A stretch of DNA of 64,000 bases. Origin: Nocardioides pocheonensis. GTDB taxonomy: Bacteria > Actinomycetota > Actinomycetes > Propionibacteriales > Nocardioidaceae. Under the pieces are notes generated by a model. That model was not told the DNA's origin and made no database searches. It saw only the letters and a list, made by a program, of their open reading frames with translations. A program made the translations under genes and the position numbers. The stretch's first letter is position 1, and each line of letters begins with the position of its first letter. Positions 50,793 through 58,988 of the stretch are shown one piece after another. The DNA is taken from contig NZ_RJSF01000019.1 in NCBI RefSeq assembly GCF_003725535.1, positions 212,514 through 276,513 on the forward strand, written 5' to 3'.

Positions 50793-50798
50793 TAGGGT
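50793..50798 (+). promoter_or_regulatory. Putative -10 box of the cupredoxin gene (leaderless)
   Basis: TAGGGT lies 5 bases before the ATG at 50804. Confidence 0.45.
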
Positions 50799-50803
50799 CG
50801 GGC

Positions 50804-51403
50804 ATGAAGCCACCCCGTGCTCCGCGCCTCGCCGCTGCCATGGTCCCGCTCCTCGGCCCGTTCCTCGGCCTGGTCGTCGCGGTCGTGGGGACCCCGGCCG
50901 CGGCGACCAGCGCCGTGGTCTCGGTGCAGGACTTCTCGTTCACGCCGGCCACGGTGACCGTCGGTCAGTCCGAGACCGTGACCTGGGCGTTCCGTGCGCT
51001 GCACACGACCACGTCGAACCAGGGGTTCTGGGACTCCGGTGCGCGCGCGTCCGGGGACTACGTCGTCACCTTCCCCGACGCCGGGAGCTTCGGCTACCAC
51101 TGCTCGATGCACCCGTCGATGACCGGTCGGGTGCGCGTGCCGGTGCGGGCCACCGGGACCGCCGCGACCGGCTGGCGGCTGCGCTGGACCGCCCGGACCA
51201 GCACGCCGGCCGACCGGCGGTTCGACGTACAGGTGCGGCGGGCAGGCTCGACGACGTGGACCTGGCTGCGCCGGGCGACCGCACGACGGGCGGCGCTGTT
51301 CGATCCCAGCCGCCGCGGCAGCTACCTCGTCCGTGCCCGCACCCGCAACGTCGGCGCGGGCATCTCGGGCTGGTCGCCGCCGCTCACGGTCCCGATCGCG
51401 TGA
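50804..51403 (+). CDS. Exported cupredoxin-like protein with C-terminal FN3-like domain
   Basis: 199 residues. A signal peptide ends near residue 35 (GTPAAATSA). The cupredoxin domain (VSVQDFSFTPATVTVGQSETV) carries candidate copper ligands His67, Cys100, His103 and Met106 (HTTTS ... YHCSMHPSM), a complete type I set. From about residue 120 a second beta-rich domain (GWRLRWTARTSTPADRRFDVQVR ... YLVRARTRNVGAGISGWSPPL) looks like a fibronectin type III fold. It could carry electrons or bind copper at the surface; its partner is unknown. Confidence 0.82.
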   Translation: MKPPRAPRLAAAMVPLLGPFLGLVVAVVGTPAAATSAVVSVQDFSFTPATVTVGQSETVTWAFRALHTTTSNQGFWDSGARASGDYVVTFPDAGSFGYHCSMHPSMTGRVRVPVRATGTAATGWRLRWTARTSTPADRRFDVQVRRAGSTTWTWLRRATARRAALFDPSRRGSYLVRARTRNVGAGISGWSPPLTVPIA

Positions 51404-51407
51404 TCGC

Positions 51408-51413
51408 TACGCT
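51408..51413 (+). promoter_or_regulatory. Putative -10 box of threonine aldolase (leaderless)
   Basis: TACGCT lies 6 bases before the GTG at 51420. Confidence 0.5.
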
Positions 51414-51419
51414 CGAGCG

Positions 51420-52418
51420 GTGATCGACCTCCGCTCCGACACCGTCACCCGCCCGACCGAGGCCATGCGTGCTGCGATGGCCCGGGCGGAGGTCGGCGAC
51501 GACGTGTACGGCGAGGACCCGACCGTGACCGAGCTCCAGGAGCGGGTCGCGGCGATGTTCGGCATGGAGGCCGCGCTGTTCACCCCGACCGGGTCGATGG
51601 CCAACGTGCTCGCGGTCGCGGCCCTGGTGCGACCCGGCCAGGAGGTGCTGTGCGAGTCGCGCGCGCACATCGTGCGGGCCGAGCTCGGCGCCCACGGGGC
51701 CCTGACCGGGATCACCACGCGCACCTGGTCGCACCCGGACGGCCAGGTCGACCTCGACGCGATCCGCGAGATGTACGCCCCCGACATGGGCATGTACTTC
51801 GTGCGCACCACCGCCGTCTCGGTCGAGAACACCCACAACTTCGCCGGCGGGGCGGTGCTCCCGATCGAGGACCTGCGCGCCCTCCGCGCCTGGGCGACCT
51901 CGGTGGGCTGCGCCGTGCACCTCGACGGGGCCCGCATCTGGAACGCGCACGTCGCGACCGGCACGCCCCTGGCGGAGTACGGCGCCGTCGCCGACACCCT
52001 GTCGGTCTGCCTGTCCAAGGGTCTCGGCGCGCCGATCGGCTCCCTCGTCGCGGGCCCGGCCGAGCTGGTCGAGGAGGCGCGGGTGCGGCGCAAGCGGATG
52101 GGCGGCGGTATGCGCCAGGTCGGCGTCCTCGCTGCGGCCGGGCTGCACGCGCTGGACCACCACCTCGACCGGATGGCCGAGGACCACGAGCACGCCCGCC
52201 TCATCGCCGAGGCGTGCGGCGTGGACCCGGCGACCGTGCCGACCAACATCGTGGTGGTCGACGTGCCGTCCGCCCCGGACGTCGTGGCCGCGGCTGCCAC
52301 GCAGGGCGTGCGGATCGGCGCGGTCGGGCCGCAGCGCGTGCGGCTGCTCACCCACCTCGACGTCAGCCGCGCCGACGCCGAGCAGGCCGCGAAGGTGCTG
52401 GCCTCGCTGCTCGGCTGA
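51420..52418 (+). CDS. ltaE: Low-specificity L-threonine aldolase
   Basis: 332-residue PLP enzyme that cleaves threonine or allo-threonine to glycine and acetaldehyde. MIDLRSDTVTRPTEAMR is the classic N-terminus; GDDVYGEDPTV, SVENTHNFAGG and HLDGARIWNA (PLP-binding Asp) follow. The Schiff-base lysine is Lys200 in CLSKGLGAP. The GTG start gives exactly the family N-terminus and has a -10 box 6 bases upstream. The frame opens 29 codons earlier inside the cupredoxin gene. Confidence 0.95.
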   Translation: MIDLRSDTVTRPTEAMRAAMARAEVGDDVYGEDPTVTELQERVAAMFGMEAALFTPTGSMANVLAVAALVRPGQEVLCESRAHIVRAELGAHGALTGITTRTWSHPDGQVDLDAIREMYAPDMGMYFVRTTAVSVENTHNFAGGAVLPIEDLRALRAWATSVGCAVHLDGARIWNAHVATGTPLAEYGAVADTLSVCLSKGLGAPIGSLVAGPAELVEEARVRRKRMGGGMRQVGVLAAAGLHALDHHLDRMAEDHEHARLIAEACGVDPATVPTNIVVVDVPSAPDVVAAAATQGVRIGAVGPQRVRLLTHLDVSRADAEQAAKVLASLLG

Positions 52419-52433
52419 GGCACGAGGACGTGG

Positions 52434-54932
52434 CTACTTCACCCTGACGGAGGCCTCGTTCGACGGTGCGCTCTCGCCCCCGGGACCGACCGCGGTCACC
52501 CGGTAGTACCAGGTGCCCGAGGTGACGCTCGAGTCGGTCGTGGTCGTGCCGGAGACGCCTGACCGGTAGAGCGTCTCGCCTCCGCTCGTCGAGCCCCGGT
52601 AGATGTTGTAGGTGGCACCGCTGCCGCTCCAGGAGAGCGTGACCCGCTTGCCCCGCGCTGCCGCCACCAGGTTGGTCGGTGCAGGTGGCGCGGTCGCCGT
52701 CACGGTGACCGTCGCGGCGCCGTGGACGGAGCCCAGCGTCGCGGTCACGCTGCCCGACCCCGTGGTCGAGCTGGATGCGGTGAACGTCGTGCTCGCCCCG
52801 GTGGACGGGGAGAGCGTTCCGGGGGCGGTCGTGGTCCAAGTTGCGCTCGAGACGCCGACCGGGTTCCCGAACTGGTCGCTGCCACTGGCGGTGAAGAGCT
52901 GGCTGCCGCCGAGGGCCAGGGTCGCACCGGAGGGCGAGACCGTGAGGGTGCTGAGCGGCGCCGCGGTCACGGTCTCGGCCTGGGTGGCTCCGGTGAGCCC
53001 CACGGCCGACGCCGACAGGGTGGGCGTCCCGGCCCGGGTGTCGCGGTAGGAGAAGTCCGGGGTCACCGTCGCGCCGGCGGGGATCGTGAGGACCAGCGTG
53101 CTGGTCCACGCGCCGCCGACGGGCGCGAACTGTCCACCGGAGGAGCTCGAGCCCAGCGTGACCTGGACGGGCCCGGGCTGTGCCGCGGAGACGCCGATCC
53201 GCATCGGGGCCGACGACGCGCCGGCGACGAGCGTCTGGGGAGCGGTGGCGAAGGAGAGCGCCGCTGTCGCCGGTGCGGAGGGGGTGACCGCGAACAGCCA
53301 CGTGCGCCAGGACGTCGTCGACGTGCTGCCGCCGGCGAGGTCGTACTGGTTCCCCAGCCAGACCCGCCCGACGCTGCCGCCGCCGGCTGCCGGGTCGGGG
53401 CTGGCCGCGGAGTAGTCGCCCCACCGGCAGGGGGCGGTGCTGCTGCAGCTGAAGTCGACGTTCGCGCCACCGGCCTGGACGAGGTTGCTGAGCGCCGACT
53501 GCGCACCGCTGCCCGACTTGGAGACGAACTGGATGGCCGGGAAGGTGCTCGCCGACGAGGTGCTGACGCTCATCGCCATGCTGTTGCCGTGGGACCCCGT
53601 GCTGCCGTCGTCCGCGCGGTCCGGCGAGATCGCGCCGTTCCAGGCGAACAGCGACGCGCTCCCGGCGACGCCGGACTGGAGCAGCGACCCTGCTGCCGGA
53701 TCGACCTCGTACCACCGCTCCTCGGCGCCGGCGCCGCCGTACACGGCATGGGCGGTCCAGAGCGCGACTGCGTTGCCGTGGTCGGGGTCGACCGCCGCCA
53801 CCGCGGCCTCGAAGCGCCCGTCGAGCGTGTCGAGCAGGTAGGAGCTGCCCTGCTGGGAGGCGTTGGCCGGGATCCGGTACGTCGGCACGGCCACCGACCT
53901 GGGTGCCCCGAACGCGGGGACCGGGATGCCGTTGGCGTCCGTGCCGTTCGTGGTGACCGTGTACGTGGTCACGTAGTCAGCCGACGGGGCGACGGTCAGG
54001 TCAGCGTTCGCGACGACGTACCCGGTGCCTGCGGCGTTGTCGACGAGGTTCGCGGGCACCGGCGTGGCGGCCAGGCTCCCGTCGGCGTTGTGCAGCACGC
54101 CCGAGTAGTGCACGGCGAAGAGGCCGGCCGACGCGCAGGTCGTGCCGGCCGGAGGCTTGTTGAGGCTCGCGAACCAGGATCCGGTGTAGGTGCTGCCTGC
54201 CGACGTGAAGTCGTTGTAGCCGAAGATCAGGAAGTCCTTCGAGTCGCCGAGCTTGGGGTAGTCCGGGAAGTCGGTGCCGAAGCTCAGCGTGTACTGGCAG
54301 AAGTCGGCGGAGCTCGCCGGCGTGGCCGTCTTGCTCCACCCGACCGCCAGCCCGTTGTCGGTCATGGAGAGCGAGTCGTAGTAGAGGGCCACGTAGTAGA
54401 ACCGCTGGGTCGTCGCGTCCCACATCATCTGCGGGTCGCTGAGCGAGTAGCCGAAGAGTCCGCCGGGGACGGCCGTGAGCGCGCTGAGCGAGCCGCTGTT
54501 CAGCACCGACCCGGACCGGTTGTAGATCGCGTAGCTGGTGTTGACCGTCTCGATGTAGCGGTCCGGCCCGATGGCTCCGGTGGTGTCCGGCGGCGTCAGG
54601 CCGGACTGGTAGGTGCCGGCGAAGCTCGGCGACACGTTCGGGTACGTCGTGACCACCGGCGCGGTCGATGCCGCCTGGGCCGAGCCACCTCCGACACCGG
54701 CTCGTCGGTTCGCGGCGGCCTTCGCCTGGGCGAACGCCCGCGCGTGGAGCGGGAGGTAGCCGTGGCCCATCGATGCCCCGCCACCGTGGGTCGGTCGCAG
54801 GTTGCTCGCCGGCTGCAACGTGGAGGAGGGGCCACTCGACGGGTCTCCGGCCGCCGCGGCACCTGCCCCGGGAGCGGACAGACCGGCGAGCACCACCAGA
54901 CCGACGAGAGCCAGAACGATTCGCTTGTGCAT
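52434..54932 (-). CDS. Large secreted protein with bacterial Ig-like and FN3 domains
   Basis: 832 residues. A signal peptide (MHKRIVLALVGLVVLAGLSAPGAGA) is followed by a Ser/Gly-rich stretch. A roughly 430-residue region of aromatic beta-strands (TPPDTTGAIGPDRYIETVN, YPKLGDSKDFLIFGYND) resembles a propeller-like surface domain. About residues 640-735 form a Big-type Ig domain (STLTVSPSGATLALGGSQLF), and 745-832 an FN3 domain (PPAPTNLVAAARGKRVTLSW). No sortase signal or enzyme motif is evident. The ATG chosen begins the signal peptide. The 174 bases upstream hold no other recognisable feature. Confidence 0.82.
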   Translation of the reverse strand: MHKRIVLALVGLVVLAGLSAPGAGAAAAGDPSSGPSSTLQPASNLRPTHGGGASMGHGYLPLHARAFAQAKAAANRRAGVGGGSAQAASTAPVVTTYPNVSPSFAGTYQSGLTPPDTTGAIGPDRYIETVNTSYAIYNRSGSVLNSGSLSALTAVPGGLFGYSLSDPQMMWDATTQRFYYVALYYDSLSMTDNGLAVGWSKTATPASSADFCQYTLSFGTDFPDYPKLGDSKDFLIFGYNDFTSAGSTYTGSWFASLNKPPAGTTCASAGLFAVHYSGVLHNADGSLAATPVPANLVDNAAGTGYVVANADLTVAPSADYVTTYTVTTNGTDANGIPVPAFGAPRSVAVPTYRIPANASQQGSSYLLDTLDGRFEAAVAAVDPDHGNAVALWTAHAVYGGAGAEERWYEVDPAAGSLLQSGVAGSASLFAWNGAISPDRADDGSTGSHGNSMAMSVSTSSASTFPAIQFVSKSGSGAQSALSNLVQAGGANVDFSCSSTAPCRWGDYSAASPDPAAGGGSVGRVWLGNQYDLAGGSTSTTSWRTWLFAVTPSAPATAALSFATAPQTLVAGASSAPMRIGVSAAQPGPVQVTLGSSSSGGQFAPVGGAWTSTLVLTIPAGATVTPDFSYRDTRAGTPTLSASAVGLTGATQAETVTAAPLSTLTVSPSGATLALGGSQLFTASGSDQFGNPVGVSSATWTTTAPGTLSPSTGASTTFTASSSTTGSGSVTATLGSVHGAATVTVTATAPPAPTNLVAAARGKRVTLSWSGSGATYNIYRGSTSGGETLYRSGVSGTTTTDSSVTSGTWYYRVTAVGPGGESAPSNEASVRVK

Positions 54933-55106
54933 GCCACGTCCCCCATCCCCGGGGCCACGGTCGACGGCACGACCTGCGGCTGGATCCGAGTCTGGGAGCA
55001 GGGCGGGGCGGTCGGCAACCCTGGACGCCCGCACGCCGCGTGGCGGTGCCCCGACGAGCGTGACGGTGGGGCGCGGGCGGTCTCTGCGGGCTAGACCGCG
55101 CGCCGG

Positions 55107-56153
55107 TCAGCCGCGGATGCGCTCCCGCGCGTCGACCCGGCCGAGCACCGGCGGCAGCTGGCGGACGGCCTGGGCGAGCGCGCGCAGGTCGGCCCCGAAG
55201 AGGGCCTGCGGACCGTCGCACAGGGCGTGCTCGGGGTCGGGGTGGACGTCGACGATGACGCCGTCGGCGCCCGCACCCATCGCCGCCCGCGAGAGGGGGA
55301 GCACCAGGTCGCGCCGGCCCCCGGCGTGGGAGGGGTCGACGATCACCGGCAGGTGGCTGGTCGACTGCACGATCGGGACAGCGGAGATGTCGAGGGTGTT
55401 GCGCGTGCGGGGCTCGAAGGTGCGGATGCCGCGCTCGCACAGGACCACGTCGAGGTTGCCGCGCTGGGCGACGTACTCGGCGGCCATCAGCCACTCCTCG
55501 ATGGTCGCGGTCATCCCGCGCTTGAGCAGCACCGGCTTGCCGGCCTCGCCGGCGGCCTGGAGCAGGCCGAAGTTGGCCATGTTCCGGGTGCCGATCTGGA
55601 GCATGTCGGCGTACTCGGCCACGACGGCGACGTCGCGCGCGTCGACGACCTCGGTCACGACCGGGAGCCCGGTGGTCTCGCGCACGTCGGCGAGGATCTC
55701 GAGGCCGCGGACGCCCAGGCCCTGGAACGCGTACGGCGAGGTGCGCGGCTTGAACGCACCGCCGCGCAGCAGGGTCGCGCCGGCCGCGCGAGCCATCTCG
55801 GCGGCCTCGAGCGTCTGCGTGGGCGTCTCGACGGCGCACGGACCGGCGATGAAGGTGAACGTGTCGGGACCGATCGGCACCTGGTGCCCCTTCGGCCCGA
55901 CCCAGACGGTGGAGCGGTCCGGGTGGTGCTGACGGCTGACCAGCTTGAACGGGTCGGAGATCCGGTGCACGTCCGCCACGCCCGGCATGGTGCGCAGGTT
56001 GAGGCCGTGGAACGACTCGATGTCACCGACCAGCCCGATGATGGTGCGCACCACGCCGCGGCTCACGAACGCCTGCCCGCCGACGCTCTCGACGCGCTCG
56101 GCGACGTGCGCGATCTGCTCGTCGGTGGCGTCGGGCGCCATCACCACAACCAT
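55107..56153 (-). CDS. aroF: Type I (beta) 3-deoxy-7-phosphoheptulonate synthase
   Basis: 348 residues of the KDO8PS-like DAHP synthase class. The N-terminal 70 residues (MVVVMAPDATDEQIAHVAER) form the ferredoxin-like regulatory domain of Thermotoga-type enzymes, predicted to bind Tyr/Phe. The barrel has FIAGPCAVET, LLRGGAFKPRTSPY, VLLKRGMTATIEEWL and VDPSHAGGRRDLV, with the metal and PEP sites intact. It catalyses the same reaction as the type II enzyme at 49391 but is unrelated in fold family. TAGGGT on the minus strand lies 6 bases before the ATG. Confidence 0.95.
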   Translation of the reverse strand: MVVVMAPDATDEQIAHVAERVESVGGQAFVSRGVVRTIIGLVGDIESFHGLNLRTMPGVADVHRISDPFKLVSRQHHPDRSTVWVGPKGHQVPIGPDTFTFIAGPCAVETPTQTLEAAEMARAAGATLLRGGAFKPRTSPYAFQGLGVRGLEILADVRETTGLPVVTEVVDARDVAVVAEYADMLQIGTRNMANFGLLQAAGEAGKPVLLKRGMTATIEEWLMAAEYVAQRGNLDVVLCERGIRTFEPRTRNTLDISAVPIVQSTSHLPVIVDPSHAGGRRDLVLPLSRAAMGAGADGVIVDVHPDPEHALCDGPQALFGADLRALAQAVRQLPPVLGRVDARERIRG

Positions 56154-56159
56154 GAGCGG

Positions 56160-56165
56160 ACCCTA
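56160..56165 (-). promoter_or_regulatory. Putative -10 box of aroF (leaderless)
   Basis: TAGGGT on the minus strand, 6 bases before the ATG at 56153. Confidence 0.55.
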
Positions 56166-56212
56166 GATCCAGCGTCCACGTTGCGGACGGCTGTTTCGCG
56201 GGTCGAGACCGC

Positions 56213-56611
56213 TCAGTCGCAGGACTGGAACGTCGAGGTGTCGCTCTGCACGGTGTCGCAGGACTGCGAGAAGCCGTTCGACACCACCGCTCCGAGCGCG
56301 AAGAGGCCGAGGAAGAGCAGCAGCGCCAGGGCTCCCAGCACCGTGCCCACGATGCCGAGCACGAAACCGGCCTGGGCCATGCCGCGGCCGCCGAGCCGGC
56401 CCTGTGCGTCGTCGATCTCCCGCATCGCCTTCCGGCCGACGACGATCGCCGGCACCGCGGTGAAGGGTCCGCACATCACCACCCCGAGGATGCCCAGGAC
56501 GAGCGCCGTGACCGCGTTGCCGGAGCTGGCCGGCGGGCCGGGCGTCGCCGGACCGCCGGCGTACGGGGACGACGGGGGAGGGGGCGGCGGGTTCGGCGGC
56601 AGCTCGGACAT
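56213..56611 (-). CDS. DUF4190-like membrane protein
   Basis: 132 residues. A proline-rich cytoplasmic N-terminus (MSELPPNPPPPPPSSPYAG) precedes two membrane helices: one in NAVTALVLGILGVVMCGPFTAVPAIVVG and one in GFVLGIVGTVLGALALLLFLG. The K/R-AMREID string between them is the DUF4190 signature. The extracytoplasmic tail carries two cysteines (SQSCDTVQ, FQSCD). GGAGGA lies 5 bases before the ATG. A close paralogue lies at 58989-59312. Function unknown. Confidence 0.82.
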   Translation of the reverse strand: MSELPPNPPPPPPSSPYAGGPATPGPPASSGNAVTALVLGILGVVMCGPFTAVPAIVVGRKAMREIDDAQGRLGGRGMAQAGFVLGIVGTVLGALALLLFLGLFALGAVVSNGFSQSCDTVQSDTSTFQSCD

Positions 56612-56666
56612 GGTTCCTCCCGGATCGGCTCCCGGGAGTATGACAGCGGCAGTGGGCCCGAGGGGG

Positions 56667-57140
56667 CTAGCGCGCGGACGGCGGCCGACGCAGCACCGCC
56701 GGCAGGTACGCCGCTCCGGGTGCGGCCGTGCTGGCCGCAGCGCTGTCCTGGGCGTTGGCCAGCGCGCAGTGCCTGAGCGACAGGCACCCGCAGCCGATGC
56801 AGCTGTCGAAGCCGTCACGCAACCGTTCGAGAGCCGCGATCTGCTCGTCGAGCCGGCGGCGCCAATGGGTCGAGATCCGGTGCCAGTCCGACTTGGTCGG
56901 GGTCCGCCCGCTGGGAAGGCGGCCCAGCTCCTCGCGGATCTCGCTCAGCGAGAGGCCGATGTTGCTGGCCGCCCGGATGAACGCGAGCCGGCGGAGCACC
57001 CCGCGCTGGTAGCGGCGCCGGCCGCCCTCACTGCGGGTCGCGTCGATCAGGCCCTGGTCCTCGTAGTAGCGCAACGCGGACGCGGCGAAGCCGCTGCGAC
57101 GCGCGACCTCGGTGACGCTGAGCAGGTCGTGGGTGTCCAT
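56667..57140 (-). CDS. soxR: Redox-sensitive MerR-type regulator SoxR
   Basis: 157 residues. The MerR-type winged helix (LLSVTEVARRSGFAASALRYYEDQGL) is followed by a dimerisation helix and the 2Fe-2S cluster motif CX2CXCX5C at Cys114, Cys117, Cys119 and Cys125 (CIGCGCLSLRHC). SoxR activates target promoters when its cluster is oxidised by redox-cycling compounds. In actinobacteria it often responds to endogenous redox-active metabolites rather than superoxide. The ATG gives MDTHDLLSV; a longer frame would run into its own operator. It is divergent from the SDR gene across a perfect SoxR box. Confidence 0.95.
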   Translation of the reverse strand: MDTHDLLSVTEVARRSGFAASALRYYEDQGLIDATRSEGGRRRYQRGVLRRLAFIRAASNIGLSLSEIREELGRLPSGRTPTKSDWHRISTHWRRRLDEQIAALERLRDGFDSCIGCGCLSLRHCALANAQDSAAASTAAPGAAYLPAVLRRPPSAR

Positions 57141-57165
57141 CGGCGGCCGGGTCCTTCTCTGATCC

Positions 57166-57196
57166 TTGACTTCAAGTTCACTTGAACTTGAAGACT
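57166..57196 (+). promoter_or_regulatory. SoxR box and MerR-type promoter of the SDR operon
   Basis: Two 11-base arms, CTTCAAGTTCA and TGAACTTGAAG, face each other across a CT centre at 57170-57193 in an exact dyad. It lies within a promoter whose -35 (TTGACT, 57166-57171) and -10 (AAGACT, 57191-57196) are 19 bases apart, the over-long spacer of MerR/SoxR-activated promoters. The SDR start and its ribosome-binding site AAGGAG follow. Confidence 0.9.
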
Positions 57197-57229
57197 GGCA
57201 GACAGAACGCAACCGATCAAGGAGAAGTC

Positions 57230-57928
57230 ATGCCAGTAGCACTTGTCACCGGAGGGTCGGCCGGACTCGGACGCGCGTTGACCCGATCCCTGGCGGAGGA
57301 CGGGTGGCGGGTGGTCGTCGACGGCCGCGACCCGCAGCGGCTGGCCTCCGTCGCCGACCACCCGAACGTCGTCGCCGTCCGTGGTGACCTGGTCGACGAG
57401 TGGCACCGCGGAGCGCTGTGCGCCGCCGTCGACCGCGAGGGACGGCTCGACCTGCTGGTGCACAACGCCAGCACGCTCGGTCCGACGCCGCTGGGTCGTC
57501 TCGACCAGGCGGCGACCGAGGACCTGCTCGACGTGTGGCGCACCAACCTCGCCGCCCCGCACGCCCTCACGAGCGACCTCCTCCCGGCGCTCGTCGCCGC
57601 GCGCGGCGTGCTCGTGTCGGTCTCCTCCGACGCGGCCGTCGAGCACTACCCGACGTGGGGCCTGTACGGCGCCTCGAAGGCGGCACTCGACCACCTCACG
57701 CTCACCTTCGGTGAGGAGAACCCCGACCTCGCCGCCTACGCCGTCGACCCCGGCGACATGCGCACGCAGATGCACCAGGACGCCTTCCCCGGCGAGGACA
57801 TCTCCGACCGGCCCCTGCCGGAGTCGGTGGTCCCGCGCCTGCGTGCCCTGATCGCGGCACGACCGCCCTCGGGCCGCTACCGCGCCGCCGACGTCGACGT
57901 ACCGGCGCTCGAGACGGTGGGTGCCTGA
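57230..57928 (+). CDS. Short-chain dehydrogenase/reductase, SoxR target
   Basis: 232 residues. The NAD(P)-binding loop TGGSAGLGRAL, NAG-equivalent VHNAS, catalytic Ser in VSVSSDAA and YxxxK in LYGASKAAL make a complete classical SDR. Substrate unknown; quinone or redox-active aromatic compounds fit the SoxR context. AAGGAG lies 7 bases before the ATG. Its stop overlaps the start region of the QueA-like gene, forming a two-gene operon. Confidence 0.9.
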   Translation: MPVALVTGGSAGLGRALTRSLAEDGWRVVVDGRDPQRLASVADHPNVVAVRGDLVDEWHRGALCAAVDREGRLDLLVHNASTLGPTPLGRLDQAATEDLLDVWRTNLAAPHALTSDLLPALVAARGVLVSVSSDAAVEHYPTWGLYGASKAALDHLTLTFGEENPDLAAYAVDPGDMRTQMHQDAFPGEDISDRPLPESVVPRLRALIAARPPSGRYRAADVDVPALETVGA

Positions 57929-58988
57929 CGTGCGCATCCTCGAGGAACGCTCCACGATCCACTTCGAGCCGGCCCCGGACGCCGTGGCCCCGGCCCCGGC
58001 CGAGGCCCGCGGGCTGTCGCGCGAGGACGTGCGGTTGCTCGTCGCCTCACCGGAGGGTCTCGTGCACGGCCGGTTCCGCGACCTGCCCGACCACCTCCGT
58101 GCCGGCGACCTCGTCGTGGTCAACGACTCCGCGACGATCCCCGGTGAGGTCGACGCCGAGAGTGCCACACGCGGTCCGGTCGTCCTGCACCTGGCCACAC
58201 CGCTCGACGACGGAACCTGGGTGAGCGAGGTGCGCACGCCCGGTGACGCGGCTCGCGCGATCCTCGACGCCGAGCCCGGCGACCGGTTCGACGCCGGTCC
58301 GGTCACCGTGACCCTGGTCGAGCCCTATCCGCGCACCGGCTCGTCGCCGACGGGCCGCGGCAACCGGCTGTGGCGGGCGCAGGTCGACGGCCCGCTCGAG
58401 AGTCACCTCGACCGGCACGGCCGGCCGATCGCCTACGGGTACCTCTCGCGGCGTCACCCGCTCAGCGCCTACCAGACGGTGTTCGCGACCCGGCCCGGCA
58501 GCGCCGAGATGCCGTCCGCCGGACGTCCGTTCACCCACGGCCTGGTCACGAGGCTGGTCTCCAAGGGCGTCGCGATCGCGCCGATCACCCTGCACACGGG
58601 CGTGTCCTCGCAGGAGGCAGGGGAGGCTCCGCAGCCGGAGCGGTTCGCCGTGCCGGCCGCGACCGCGCGGCTGGTCAACGCCGTCCGTGCCGGTGGCGGA
58701 CGCGTCGTCGCCGTCGGTACGACGGTGACGCGAGCGCTGGAGTCGGCGGTGGCCGAGGACGGGACGGTCGTGGCCCGCCGCGGCTGGACGGACCGCGTGG
58801 TGACGCCCGCGGACCCGCCCCGGGTGGTCGCCGGCCTGGTCACCGGCTGGCACGACCCGATGGCCTCGCACCTGCTCCTGGTCGAGGCGGTCGCCGGGCG
58901 TGAGCTCGCCCAGCGGGCGTACGAGGCGGCCGTCGCGCAGGAGTACCTCTGGCACGAGTTCGGCGACGCCGCCCTGCTGCTGCCCTGA
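57921..58988 (+). CDS. queA: QueA-like S-adenosylmethionine:tRNA ribosyltransferase-isomerase family protein
   Basis: 355 residues. LPDHLRAGDLVVVNDSATIPGEV, GRPIAYGYLSR, SAEMPSAGRPFTH, PITLHTGVSS and GTTVTRALESA are QueA-family motifs. QueA transfers the ribosyl part of SAM to a 7-deazaguanine in tRNA to make epoxyqueuosine. The first 40 residues differ from ordinary QueA (which begins near the LPPELIAQ motif), and no tgt, queG or other queuosine gene is nearby. Here it is co-transcribed with an SDR under SoxR, so another substrate is possible. GTG starts at 57921 or 57930; GGTGGG spacing favours the latter slightly. Confidence 0.85.
   Translation: MPDVRILEERSTIHFEPAPDAVAPAPAEARGLSREDVRLLVASPEGLVHGRFRDLPDHLRAGDLVVVNDSATIPGEVDAESATRGPVVLHLATPLDDGTWVSEVRTPGDAARAILDAEPGDRFDAGPVTVTLVEPYPRTGSSPTGRGNRLWRAQVDGPLESHLDRHGRPIAYGYLSRRHPLSAYQTVFATRPGSAEMPSAGRPFTHGLVTRLVSKGVAIAPITLHTGVSSQEAGEAPQPERFAVPAATARLVNAVRAGGGRVVAVGTTVTRALESAVAEDGTVVARRGWTDRVVTPADPPRVVAGLVTGWHDPMASHLLLVEAVAGRELAQRAYEAAVAQEYLWHEFGDAALLLP

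Noticed and set aside
52722-55094. 790-codon open frame on the plus strand opposite the large secreted protein
   Set aside because: Highly arginine- and glycine-rich with no motif; the minus-strand frame has a signal peptide, Ig and FN3 domains.
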